49,598 nt of DNA from Clostridia bacterium (GTDB taxonomy: Bacteria; Bacillota; Clostridia; Monoglobales; Monoglobaceae): positions 1 to 49,598 of the forward strand of contig JAGAIJ010000097.1 in assembly GCA_017626595.1 (NCBI GenBank). Reading direction: 5' to 3'. Below the pieces are notes generated by a model, which was given only the letters and a program-made list of their open reading frames with translations, was not told the origin of the DNA and searched no databases. Shown in pieces: positions 17,601 to 24,439 of the stretch. Every line of letters begins with the position of its first letter. Positions within the stretch are counted from its first letter, which is position 1. The translations under genes were made by a program, and so were the position numbers.

Positions 17601-18221
17601 TATTTTTTCAAAAATAAGATTTGCATTTTCATACATCTTTGCTTTCTGAGGCTTTTTCTCTTCTTCCCTGTATATCTTCTTTACAAAGTAGTAATAATCC
17701 TCGTCCTCAGGAACGCCTAATGAAGTCTTAACCTCTTCATCGGTAATCACAGCATATTTTTCAATACATTCCTCTCCGAATCTGTCTATAATTACATTTT
17801 TCATTCCCTCGTCAGCAATAAGTCCCTTTGCCTCCCCTGAAACCATAACCATTTCAAGCTTCTGAATTGACACAGCTGTTACATCATCCACAGGCTCGTT
17901 GCTGTCCATAATCATTGTGGCCGAGTAATCGTTTACTGAAACCACCAGACTTTCGTCCCCGTCAGCGTCCTCAATCATTCCTGACAGGTATTCTTCGAGG
18001 CTTGCCTCTGTATTGTCCTCAAGGACATTTGAGGCAAACATATAGATTGTCATATCGTCGCTGACCTGATGAGTCCAATAATAAATTCCCACAGCCATAA
18101 CAAAAACAATTAAAAGGCCTGCAAGACATTTCTCCCAGTTATATATGAAAAAATGCTCAACCTTTTTCATAAAAGGCATCTGTTTATAATATTCTTTTCC
18201 AGCCAAAGTATCCTTATCCAT
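17592..18221 (-). CDS. Membrane-anchored protein of unknown function
   Basis: I do not recognise a named family. The 209-residue product has a cytoplasmic N-terminus of about 33 residues, one membrane segment (about 34-52, CLAGLLIVFVMAVGIYYW) and an acidic extracytoplasmic domain. That domain contains EDADGDESLVVSVNDYS followed by a predicted helix-strand pattern ending GEAKGLIADEG. It begins 15 bases after the D-2-hydroxyacid dehydrogenase gene and probably shares its transcript; the reason for that pairing is not evident. The full-length frame, the ribosome site (GGAGGGGAT) and the terminator behind it support a real gene. Confidence 0.75.
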   Translation of the reverse strand: MDKDTLAGKEYYKQMPFMKKVEHFFIYNWEKCLAGLLIVFVMAVGIYYWTHQVSDDMTIYMFASNVLEDNTEASLEEYLSGMIEDADGDESLVVSVNDYSATMIMDSNEPVDDVTAVSIQKLEMVMVSGEAKGLIADEGMKNVIIDRFGEECIEKYAVITDEEVKTSLGVPEDEDYYYFVKKIYREEEKKPQKAKMYENANLIFEKITK

Positions 18222-18236
18222 AATCCCCTCCGAAAT

Positions 18237-19217
18237 TTACGCCTTTACCTCGTTAACAAGCTCCTCACCCTTAAGATATGCGTCAAGGTTTCCAAGTGTT
18301 GTTTCAGCTATATTGTAAAGGGCCTCGTAGGTGAGGTAGCCCTGATGGGCTGTTAAAACAACATTCGGTAAAGATATAAGAAGTCTTATATTGTCGTCAA
18401 TATCAACTCTATGGGAGTTATCCTCGAAGAATAAATCTGATTCTTCTTCGTAAACGTCAAGACCTGCCCCACGGATTTTTCCGTTTTCAAGTCCCTCTAA
18501 AAGCGCCTTGGAATCAATAAGTCCGCCACGGGATGTGTTTATAATCACAACTCTGTCCTGCATCTTCTCAATGTTTTCTTTATTTATAATGTGGTATGTT
18601 CCCTCTGTAAGCGGGCAGTGAAGAGAAATAATTTTACTTTCACTTATAAGACGGTCAAGGGATACATATTCATAGCCCAAATCAAAGTTTGGAAATGGGT
18701 CATAGGCTAAAATCTTCATACCAAAACCCTTACAGATTTCAGCAAAGCACTGACCGATTTTACCTGTACCGATAATACCTACGGTCTGGTTATGCAGACA
18801 ATGGCCTGTAAGACCTGACAGTTCAAAATTGAATTCTCTTGTACGGAGATATGCCTTGTGAATTTTTCTCTCCAATGTGAGAAGCAACGCAAAGGCGTGC
18901 TCTGCAACAGCAAAAGGCGAGTATGCAGGAACTCTTAAAATTTTAAGTTTGTCCTTTGCGTATTCAATATCTACGTTGTTGTAGCCTGCACATCTTAAAA
19001 GAAGAACGCCGATGCCGTATTCTACCAGCTTGTCTATAACTTCCTTATTTATATTATCATTTACAAAACAGCACACAGCGTCCTTGTCTTTAGCAAGGGA
19101 CACAGAGTCCATTGTAAGCTTTGTATCGTAATAGGTAATCTTATACCTTCCGTTATTCAGTTTTTCAAAAGAGTCAATATCATAATTTTTAGCATCAAAC
19201 AAAGCAAGTGTTTTCAT
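18237..19217 (-). CDS. D-isomer-specific 2-hydroxyacid dehydrogenase (D-lactate dehydrogenase type)
   Basis: This is an NAD-dependent reductase, most like fermentative D-lactate dehydrogenases that regenerate NAD by reducing pyruvate. The 326-residue length fits. The Rossmann loop is GIIGTGKIG (147-155), with the acidic NAD-selective D173 in AYDPFP. The catalytic set is R230 (INTSRGG), the glutamate group at 257-259 (GLDVYEEE) and H291 (TAHQGY). The substrate loop LLRCAGYNNVD is D-lactate-dehydrogenase-like. Other 2-ketoacid substrates cannot be excluded. The ATG follows CGGAGGAAGAT and a good promoter lies upstream. Confidence 0.88.
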   Translation of the reverse strand: MKTLALFDAKNYDIDSFEKLNNGRYKITYYDTKLTMDSVSLAKDKDAVCCFVNDNINKEVIDKLVEYGIGVLLLRCAGYNNVDIEYAKDKLKILRVPAYSPFAVAEHAFALLLTLERKIHKAYLRTREFNFELSGLTGHCLHNQTVGIIGTGKIGQCFAEICKGFGMKILAYDPFPNFDLGYEYVSLDRLISESKIISLHCPLTEGTYHIINKENIEKMQDRVVIINTSRGGLIDSKALLEGLENGKIRGAGLDVYEEESDLFFEDNSHRVDIDDNIRLLISLPNVVLTAHQGYLTYEALYNIAETTLGNLDAYLKGEELVNEVKA

Positions 19218-19250
19218 ATCTTCCTCCGATTGTCAATTTTAGATATAATT

Positions 19251-19279
19251 ATTATACATCATTTTAAAAATAATATCAA
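19251..19279 (-). promoter_or_regulatory. Promoter of the D-2-hydroxyacid dehydrogenase unit
   Basis: The minus strand has -35 TTGATA (19274-19279), 17-base spacer, -10 TATAAT (19251-19256). The sequence TTGACA also occurs downstream, near the ribosome site, without a matching -10. Confidence 0.85.
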
Positions 19280-19283
19280 CCAT

Positions 19284-19318
19284 AAAAAAAGTATTACTGC
19301 TTTCGCAGTAATACTTTT
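19284..19318 (-). terminator. Intrinsic terminator, probably the original lysS terminator
   Basis: A 14-bp stem (19287-19300 and 19305-19318) with loop TTTC on the plus strand (GAAA on the minus) is followed on the minus strand by a run of seven T. It lies seven bases past the duplicated lysS stop codon at 19325-19327. This suggests it terminated lysS before the insertion and now ends the M56-LCP transcript. Confidence 0.88.
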
Positions 19319-19324
19319 AATTTC

Positions 19325-19352
19325 TTATTTGTCCAACGGCTTCATTGTGGGG
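19325..19352 (-). repeat. Duplicated 3' end of lysS (distal attachment-site-like copy)
   Basis: This 28-base segment matches 21779-21806 at 26 positions, with a 17-base identical core (19332-19348). On the minus strand it reads PTMKPLDK-stop, the last eight codons of lysS plus its stop, but it is not attached to the rest of the gene. It marks the far boundary of the insertion. Confidence 0.85.
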
Positions 19353-19361
19353 TCGTAAGTT
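19351..19361 (+). repeat. GGTCGTAAGTT repeat at the distal end of the insertion
   Basis: An 11-base copy identical to 21730-21740, immediately inside the duplicated lysS end and overlapping the stop codon of the M56-LCP gene. Its place suggests a recombinase or accessory-factor binding site. Confidence 0.6.
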
Positions 19362-21183
19362 AGTTTATACCAGATTGAATGACTTTTTGATTGTTAAAGT
19401 ATTCGTCAAAGTTTATCATTTCGGAACGCTTCAAATCTTTTGTTGCTTCGGCATATAGTTCATACACGGGCATTTCATTAAGTAATGTTACTCTACCTGA
19501 AATAGTTTCAAAAATAATATTATTGCTGTTGATAGCACTTATTATTTTCATATCTTGTTTCAGGTTGCTTATAGGATAATTTGTCTTTATGTTACCAGAA
19601 ATAACCTTAAATATTTCAGGTGCTTTATCAATATTATCTTTGTTTAGTTTCTGCTTTATAAAATCTTTGATAAATTGTTGGTGCAGTTGTATTCTGGACA
19701 AATCTCCCTCTGGATAACCCCTTCTGAACTGTAACAACTGACAAACACCATCACCATTCAAGGTATGAACACCTTTTTTCAAGTTAATATGCAAGTCTTG
19801 ATAAGGGTCATCATAAACCATATCCATAGGCACTTCAAAATCTATTCCACCTACATTATCAACTATTTCTTTTACTGCTGTTAAATCCATTTTTGCATAG
19901 TAATGTATAGGAACAGATAGGGTGGTCTTTATAGTATCAATTAGTTCTTGATCACCATTTTCTGTTGTCAAAATATCAGAAATCCTTTTATCTTCTACAA
20001 GGGTGTTTCTGGGAATTGAAAGACCTTTAATTCCATTTTCCTTAACTGTTAATAACATTATTGTGTCTGCTCTGTCATTATTATCAAGACCAACAAACAA
20101 CAAATTAAAATCATTTCCTGTTACTTGGTCTGTATTCAGTTCCATTATTGAATTATTATCTGCTTTAAGAAAAGCACCATTTAATATACCACTTGCCAAA
20201 AGTGTTATAGTCAAAATCAGAACTGCTATAATACCAGATATAATTGCAACTTTTTTGTTAGGTTTTAATTTTTTCTTAATCATAGCAAACCTCCTTTTAA
20301 GAGTTTTCTTATTTCCTGTCATTCCTGTTGTTAGGGGTATAGCCTTTGAATTATTATGTGTTAAAAGTGATAATATAGTTTCCACATATCCCTTTTTTGC
20401 TTGTTCATCCATTTCCTTTACTACTGCCAAATCACAAGATATTTCACAATCTATGTTTATCTGCTTACTGATAAGATAAATTGCAGGATTAAACCAATGA
20501 ACACATTTGACTATGCTGACAAACCATTTATACAAAATATCATTTCTTTTCAGGTGTGTCATTTCATGAGCCAACACATTATGTAATTGTTCTGGTGTAA
20601 TATTTGTTTTAGGCAGTAATAGTGTAGGTCTGATTATACCAATCATAAGGGGTGAGCAAATTGTATCACTTACCCTTGTTCTGATTTTCCTGTTTGTATA
20701 TGCTTTTGCTTCTGGACAAGAAATAATTTCTGAATGTTTATGTATTTTAATCAGGAACATCAGATAACTTACTATCTTTATCAGGAATAGCAAAGCTGCA
20801 CCCATTAACCAAATAAAAGAGAACAGAATAACTTTACCACTCAAAAAGTCCTTTATGCCCTGAACTGTTGATACCTTTTCAGGCTGTGTAGGCTGTGCTT
20901 GTATAATCTGCTCCGGCTGTGTTTCAATTATAGGTGTTTCAGTATTTTCAAACTGATTATCTGTAATTGTTACTGTTTCAGAAATGGGTGGTGTAGTTGC
21001 AGGTTTTTCAGGTAGATTTAATCTTATAGGCAACACCATTACCAGAAGTACAACCAACCACATATAATAATGCCAACCACCAGAAAAGATCTTCCTTGTT
21101 ATAGGCTTTAACAAAGTAAGTATTAAGGCAAGAGCTGTGCCTATCCCAGAAGTAAGGAGAAGTGTTGTAAATATTTGAGCCAT
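19360..21183 (-). CDS. BlaR1-like M56 metalloprotease fused to an LCP (LytR-CpsA-Psr) domain
   Basis: The 607-residue protein joins two families. Residues 1-300 form a BlaR1/MecR1-type M56 membrane protease: membrane helices at about 2-25, 38-54 and 118-146, zinc motif HEMTH at 206-210 and a likely third ligand E247 in DCEISCD. A cytoplasmic basic stretch (KRR at 296-298) is close to where BlaR1 is known to cut itself. After a fourth helix (311-333), residues about 358-550 form an LCP domain: LLFVGLD, RADTIML (R371, D373), SIPRNT (389-394), FRRGYPEGDLSR (R487, R488, D494, R497). Canonical BlaR1 has a penicillin-binding sensor here. LCP enzymes transfer lipid-linked polymers to peptidoglycan. 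The family aspartate in SIPRDT is asparagine here. It follows the blaI-like gene by 3 bases. A role as an envelope sensor is inferred. Confidence 0.85.
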   Translation of the reverse strand: MAQIFTTLLLTSGIGTALALILTLLKPITRKIFSGGWHYYMWLVVLLVMVLPIRLNLPEKPATTPPISETVTITDNQFENTETPIIETQPEQIIQAQPTQPEKVSTVQGIKDFLSGKVILFSFIWLMGAALLFLIKIVSYLMFLIKIHKHSEIISCPEAKAYTNRKIRTRVSDTICSPLMIGIIRPTLLLPKTNITPEQLHNVLAHEMTHLKRNDILYKWFVSIVKCVHWFNPAIYLISKQINIDCEISCDLAVVKEMDEQAKKGYVETILSLLTHNNSKAIPLTTGMTGNKKTLKRRFAMIKKKLKPNKKVAIISGIIAVLILTITLLASGILNGAFLKADNNSIMELNTDQVTGNDFNLLFVGLDNNDRADTIMLLTVKENGIKGLSIPRNTLVEDKRISDILTTENGDQELIDTIKTTLSVPIHYYAKMDLTAVKEIVDNVGGIDFEVPMDMVYDDPYQDLHINLKKGVHTLNGDGVCQLLQFRRGYPEGDLSRIQLHQQFIKDFIKQKLNKDNIDKAPEIFKVISGNIKTNYPISNLKQDMKIISAINSNNIIFETISGRVTLLNEMPVYELYAEATKDLKRSEMINFDEYFNNQKVIQSGIN

Positions 21184-21186
21184 AGA

Positions 21187-21558
21187 TTATTCCCCCTTAT
21201 CTTCAAAGATTGCCTTGAGTTCCTGAATATCCTTGTCTGATAATTTCTGTTCTTCAAAGAATGATACTGCAAAATCTCTGACAGAACCATTATATAAGGT
21301 CTTAATAAGATTTTTGGTCTGTGATTTTCTGTATTCCTTTTCTGTAATTAAAGGTGTGTAATAATATAATTTACCTTGTTTGTCTGCTGACAAAGCACCC
21401 TTTTCTACAAGCCTTGTAAGAAAGGTTGCAATAGTTGTCTTTTTCCACCCCTTATCCTCAACTTCTTTTCCGATATCAAGAGAAGTTACAGGCTCCTTTG
21501 CTTTCCAGATAACTTTCATAATCTCTAATTCTGCATCCCCAATGGATATATTGTTCAT
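21187..21558 (-). CDS. BlaI/MecI/CopY-family transcriptional repressor
   Basis: The 123-residue winged-helix repressor starts ISIGDAELEIMKVIWK. It has the recognition region WKKTTIATFLTRLVEKGAL and the dimerisation tail with FAVSFFEEQKLSDKDIQELK. That tail aligns with the BlaI segment cut by activated BlaR1 (Asn-Phe in S. aureus, Ser-Phe here). The ATG is preceded by GGGAGG. Its own promoter contains two palindromes of the BlaI/CopY type, so autorepression is expected. No beta-lactamase or PBP gene is beside it. Any outside target must be elsewhere. Confidence 0.92.
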   Translation of the reverse strand: MNNISIGDAELEIMKVIWKAKEPVTSLDIGKEVEDKGWKKTTIATFLTRLVEKGALSADKQGKLYYYTPLITEKEYRKSQTKNLIKTLYNGSVRDFAVSFFEEQKLSDKDIQELKAIFEDKGE

Positions 21559-21584
21559 ATCAGTACCTCCCGAAAATATATATT

Positions 21585-21596
21585 CTACACTTGTAG
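21585..21596. promoter_or_regulatory. Operator palindrome with TACA-N2-TGTA core
   Basis: CTACACTTGTAG is a palindrome with core TACA-CT-TGTA, the core shape of BlaI/MecI/CopY operators. It lies just downstream of the expected transcription start of the blaI-like gene. Confidence 0.8.
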
Positions 21597-21599
21597 TTT

Positions 21600-21627
21600 A
21601 TTTCATTCTACCACAGTAGAATGAAAT
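21600..21627. promoter_or_regulatory. Long perfect operator palindrome over the -10 element
   Basis: A 28-bp perfect inverted repeat with 12-base arms and central CACA. It includes the whole -10 box and reaches to the base before the -35 box, so a bound repressor would exclude RNA polymerase. Confidence 0.85.
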
Positions 21628-21633
21628 TGTCAA
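21605..21633 (-). promoter_or_regulatory. Promoter of the blaI-like / M56-LCP operon
   Basis: The minus strand has -35 TTGACA (21628-21633), 17-base spacer, -10 TAGAAT (21605-21610): near-consensus and therefore strong when not repressed. Confidence 0.9.
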
Positions 21634-21646
21634 TAGGTTTTTGAAA

Positions 21647-21689
21647 ATAAAAAACTGCAACATTAGTTTCAAACTAACATTGCAGTTTT
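21647..21689. terminator. Long hairpin upstream of the blaI-like promoter
   Basis: Arms AAAACTGCAA (21651-21660) and TTGCAGTTTT (21680-21689), plus an inner TTAGTTT/AAACTAA stem, enclose a one-base loop. On the minus strand TTTTTTATTTT follows. It can terminate transcripts arriving from lysS and so insulates the element's promoter. Confidence 0.8.
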
Positions 21690-21718
21690 AATTGTTTTTG
21701 AATATGCTCTCCTTATTT

Positions 21719-21740
21719 GGTCGTAAATTGGTCGTAAGTT
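21719..21740 (+). repeat. Tandem GGTCGTAA repeats at the lysS-proximal end of the insertion
   Basis: Two abutting 11-base units, GGTCGTAAATT (21719-21729) and GGTCGTAAGTT (21730-21740). A third copy lies at the other end (19351-19361). Short direct repeats inside both ends are usual for tyrosine recombinase arm sites; this assignment is inference. Confidence 0.6.
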
Positions 21741-21778
21741 TTGTCTTTCAATCTTCGAAAACCTTGATTTTACGCCAT

Positions 21779-21806
21779 TTATTTATCCAACGGCTTCATT
21801 GTTGGG
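21779..21806 (-). repeat. lysS-proximal copy of the boundary repeat
   Basis: The last codons and stop of intact lysS; 26 of 28 bases match 19325-19352. The core 21786-21802 is identical. Confidence 0.85.
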
Positions 21807-23272
21807 AACAAGAGTACGTCACGGATTGCAGCCGAATCTGTGAGTAACATTGTCATTCTGTCGATACCAAAGCCGATACCGCCTGTTGGTGGCATACCAA
21901 TTTCCAGAGCCTTCATAAAGTCTTCATCAGTTGTATTAGCCTCGGCATCACCTAAAGCTAAAAGTTCTTCCTGTGCCTTGAAGCGTTCTCTCTGGTCAAT
22001 CGGGTCATTAAGTTCTGAATAAGCATTAGCCATTTCCCAGCCGTTCATAAAGAATTCAAATCTCTCAACATAGTCAGGGTTGCCTGGCTTCTTCTTTGTA
22101 AGAGGAGAAATTTCAATTGGGTGGTCCATAATAAATGTAGGCTGAATAAGGTGTTCTTCAACATAATCTTCAAAGAACTTATTTAAAATATCGCCCTTCT
22201 TATAATGGTCTTCATATTCAACATGATGCTCCTTGGCAACCTTCTTTGCTTCTTCAGTATCCTTGATTTCGTTAAAGTCAACGCCTGCATACTTCTTAAC
22301 AGCATCAACCATTGTAATCTTTTCAAATGGCTTTCCTAAATCCATTTCAATTCCGTTATATGAAATCTTTGTAGTTCCAAGAACTTCCATTGCGAGATGA
22401 CGGTATAAGTTTTCTGTAAGCTCCATCATACCGTGGTAGTCTGTATATGCCTGGTAAAGCTCCATAAGAGTAAATTCAGGGTTATGTCTTGTGTCAAGAC
22501 CTTCGTTTCTGAATACTCGTCCGATTTCATAAACCTTTTCAAGTCCGCCTACAATAAGTCTCTTTAAGTAAAGTTCAAGTGAAATACGGAGCTTAAAATC
22601 TTCGTCTAAAGCGTTAAAATGTGTTTCAAACGGTCTTGCAGCAGCACCGCCTGCGTTAGATACAAGCATAGGTGTTTCAACCTCAATAAAGCCCTGTGCA
22701 TCAAGATACTTACGGATAGCAGCAATAATCTTTGAACGCTTAATGAATGTATCCTTAACGTCCTCATTCATAATAAGGTCAATATAACGCTGTCTGTATC
22801 TTAAGTCAGTATTTGTCATTCCGTGGAACTTTTCAGGCAGTGGCTGAAGTGACTTAGTAAGAAGCTTATAAGTTTTAACCTTAATTGAAACTTCTCCCAT
22901 ATGAGTCTTAAACACTTCACCTGTAAGTCCGATAATATCGCCTATATCAAGTCTTTTGAACTTCTTGTATTCATCTTCCCCAAGGTCGTCGCGGGTAACG
23001 TAGAGCTGGATTCTGCCTTCTCTGTCCTTAAGGTCAAAGAAAGATGCCTTACCCATAACTCTTTTTGACATAAGACGGCCTGCAACAGACACAGTCTTTC
23101 CGTCCATTTCTTCAAAGTTTTCCTTTATATCAGTTGTATGAACTTCCTGATTATAAACAGTTTCTTCAAATGGGTTTTCACCTGCATCCTGAAGATCCTG
23201 AAGCTTTTCACGTCTGACCTTTAAAATCTGATTTAAGTCAACAACCTTTTCCTGTGTATTATTTTCGCTCAT
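21779..23272 (-). CDS. lysS: Lysyl-tRNA synthetase, class II
   Basis: LysRS charges tRNA-Lys. The 497-residue product has an OB-fold anticodon-binding domain (about 55-165, [23 protein letters not shown]) and the class II core. Motif 2 is [23 protein letters not shown] and motif 3 is [16 protein letters not shown]. It follows greA by 11 bases. The final eight codons and stop are the boundary repeat of the adjacent insertion; the gene is intact. No T-box leader is present because it is internal to an operon. Confidence 0.97.
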   Translation of the reverse strand: MSENNTQEKVVDLNQILKVRREKLQDLQDAGENPFEETVYNQEVHTTDIKENFEEMDGKTVSVAGRLMSKRVMGKASFFDLKDREGRIQLYVTRDDLGEDEYKKFKRLDIGDIIGLTGEVFKTHMGEVSIKVKTYKLLTKSLQPLPEKFHGMTNTDLRYRQRYIDLIMNEDVKDTFIKRSKIIAAIRKYLDAQGFIEVETPMLVSNAGGAAARPFETHFNALDEDFKLRISLELYLKRLIVGGLEKVYEIGRVFRNEGLDTRHNPEFTLMELYQAYTDYHGMMELTENLYRHLAMEVLGTTKISYNGIEMDLGKPFEKITMVDAVKKYAGVDFNEIKDTEEAKKVAKEHHVEYEDHYKKGDILNKFFEDYVEEHLIQPTFIMDHPIEISPLTKKKPGNPDYVERFEFFMNGWEMANAYSELNDPIDQRERFKAQEELLALGDAEANTTDEDFMKALEIGMPPTGGIGFGIDRMTMLLTDSAAIRDVLLFPTMKPLDK

Positions 23273-23283
23273 CTTTAATGCTC

Positions 23284-23763
23284 CTACTTCTTTACAATTT
23301 TCTTAATCTTAATCTTGCTGAGACCGCCCGGAGTTTCAACTTCTACTGTCTTTCCAACAGCCTTACCAACAAGAGCCTTACCGATTGGAGATTCATCAGA
23401 AATCTTATTCTTTGATGGGTCAGCTTCAGTTGAACCTACGATTGTATATTCAGCCTCTTCTTCGCCGTATTCGTCCTCAATAACAACCTTTACAGTTGCT
23501 CCAAGTCCTACAGTTTTACTATCTGTACCTGATTCAATAATTTCAATATTTTTAAGCTTCTTTTCAAGTTCCTGAATCTCAGCTTCCATACGGGCCTGTG
23601 CGTTCTTTGCTTCATCATATTCAGCATTTTCGGAAAGGTCGCCCTGTGCACGAGCCTCAGCGATTTCCTTTGCCATTTCTTCACGGCCTGTTGTTTTTAA
23701 GTATTCAAGTCTGTCCTCAAGCTGTTTTAATCCTTCTTTAGTAACTTTAACTTTCTTTTCCAT
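23284..23763 (-). CDS. greA: Transcription elongation factor GreA
   Basis: GreA stimulates transcript cleavage in backtracked RNA polymerase. From the ATG at 23763 (GGAGG nine bases upstream) it has 159 residues. The N-terminal coiled coil carries the acidic tip segment [15 protein letters not shown], and the C-terminal FKBP-like domain ends [23 protein letters not shown]. The frame can be read from a TTG at 23778, but that codon is part of the ribosome site. greA-lysS pairing is common in Bacillota. Confidence 0.95.
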   Translation of the reverse strand: MEKKVKVTKEGLKQLEDRLEYLKTTGREEMAKEIAEARAQGDLSENAEYDEAKNAQARMEAEIQELEKKLKNIEIIESGTDSKTVGLGATVKVVIEDEYGEEEAEYTIVGSTEADPSKNKISDESPIGKALVGKAVGKTVEVETPGGLSKIKIKKIVKK

Positions 23764-23812
23764 AAGTGTTACCTCCAACTTTCCATAATCAGTTTATTAT
23801 AAAACAATTTCC

Positions 23813-24439
23813 TCATATTGTCAATGTATTTTTGCCACAAAGATACTCTTTCGGCGGTTTTTCTTCCCCTACAAGTTCTCCGTAGGCTGAGGGTGAAATT
23901 CCGTAAGGGTTTTCCTTTACCACAGCATCAGTTATCTTAAAATCCCTGCCTGTGCGGACAAGTCTTTCTCCCATATAAAAAATCACATCGCCTTTTGGTT
24001 TTCCCTCATCTCTTTTGGGATACAGCCCTGTTTCTTCGTAAACCTCATCAAACAGCTCCTCTGTATCCTCACGGGTGTAAACCGTCATTGTTTTTGAAAC
24101 ATCTGCCATTTCTATCATAAGAGTAGCCGTTGGCTTTCCTGAAAATGCAGTCCTTACAAGTTCTTTTCCTGAAATCTCAAGAAACCTTTTTACAGCCTTT
24201 GGCACATATTTATAAAACAGTTCCCTGCCGTCTGCAACCTTTACTTCGGCAAGAACCTCAATTCCCTCCTGGGTTGCCACAACTCCTATATTTCGTCTTT
24301 TCAGCAAAGATATAAGGTGTCTGTCACTGTAACCCTTTGCAACTTCAATTACAAAATGGTTATTTACATCATCAAACTTTACAAAAATTTTTCTTAAAAA
24401 GCTTTTTCTTTTGCGCCATATAATTACGGCTTTATTCAG
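23813..24439 (-). CDS. Protein of unknown function, probable CTG start
   Basis: I do not recognise this protein. The frame is open from just after a TAA near 24460 to 23813. It has no ATG or GTG start; the first standard alternative is TTG at 24307. The 44 codons before that TTG look coding (KIFVKFDDVNNHFVIEVAKG). A GGGGAGG ribosome site inside the end of the S41 gene is spaced six bases from a CTG at 24439, so I take CTG as start, giving 208 residues. No signal peptide or membrane segment is evident. The middle has VTLMIEM-like strands and an acidic EDTEELFDEVYEETGLYPKRDEG stretch. It overlaps the S41 stop by eight bases. A frameshift at the 5' end is the alternative. Confidence 0.65.
   Translation of the reverse strand: MNKAVIIWRKRKSFLRKIFVKFDDVNNHFVIEVAKGYSDRHLISLLKRRNIGVVATQEGIEVLAEVKVADGRELFYKYVPKAVKRFLEISGKELVRTAFSGKPTATLMIEMADVSKTMTVYTREDTEELFDEVYEETGLYPKRDEGKPKGDVIFYMGERLVRTGRDFKITDAVVKENPYGISPSAYGELVGEEKPPKEYLCGKNTLTI

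Larger units (their letters stand above)
19325..21806. mobile_element. Putative 2.4-kb site-specific insertion at the 3' end of lysS, no integrase
   Basis: The segment is bounded by direct copies of the lysS 3' end. It carries GGTCGTAA-type repeats near both ends and is visibly richer in A and T than its flanks. It contains only a blaI-like repressor gene and an M56-LCP fusion gene. The near copy keeps lysS intact while the far copy adjoins a terminator that fits directly behind a lysS stop. This is the pattern left by integration into a gene end with regeneration of the coding sequence. No recombinase gene is present, so it is either a deletion remnant or a small element moved by an integrase supplied elsewhere (inference). 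Confidence 0.65.

Noticed and set aside
19287-19318. Hairpin as an integron attC-like site
   Set aside because: It is a plain terminator stem followed by a T run; no integron features or cassettes are present.
20003-20479. 158-codon plus-strand frame inside the insertion
   Set aside because: Antisense shadow of the M56-LCP gene, no start signals. I also considered it as a missing integrase part; it has no recombinase motifs.
23273-23812. T-box leader for lysS
   Set aside because: lysS is 11 bases behind greA; no leader space and no T-box sequence.
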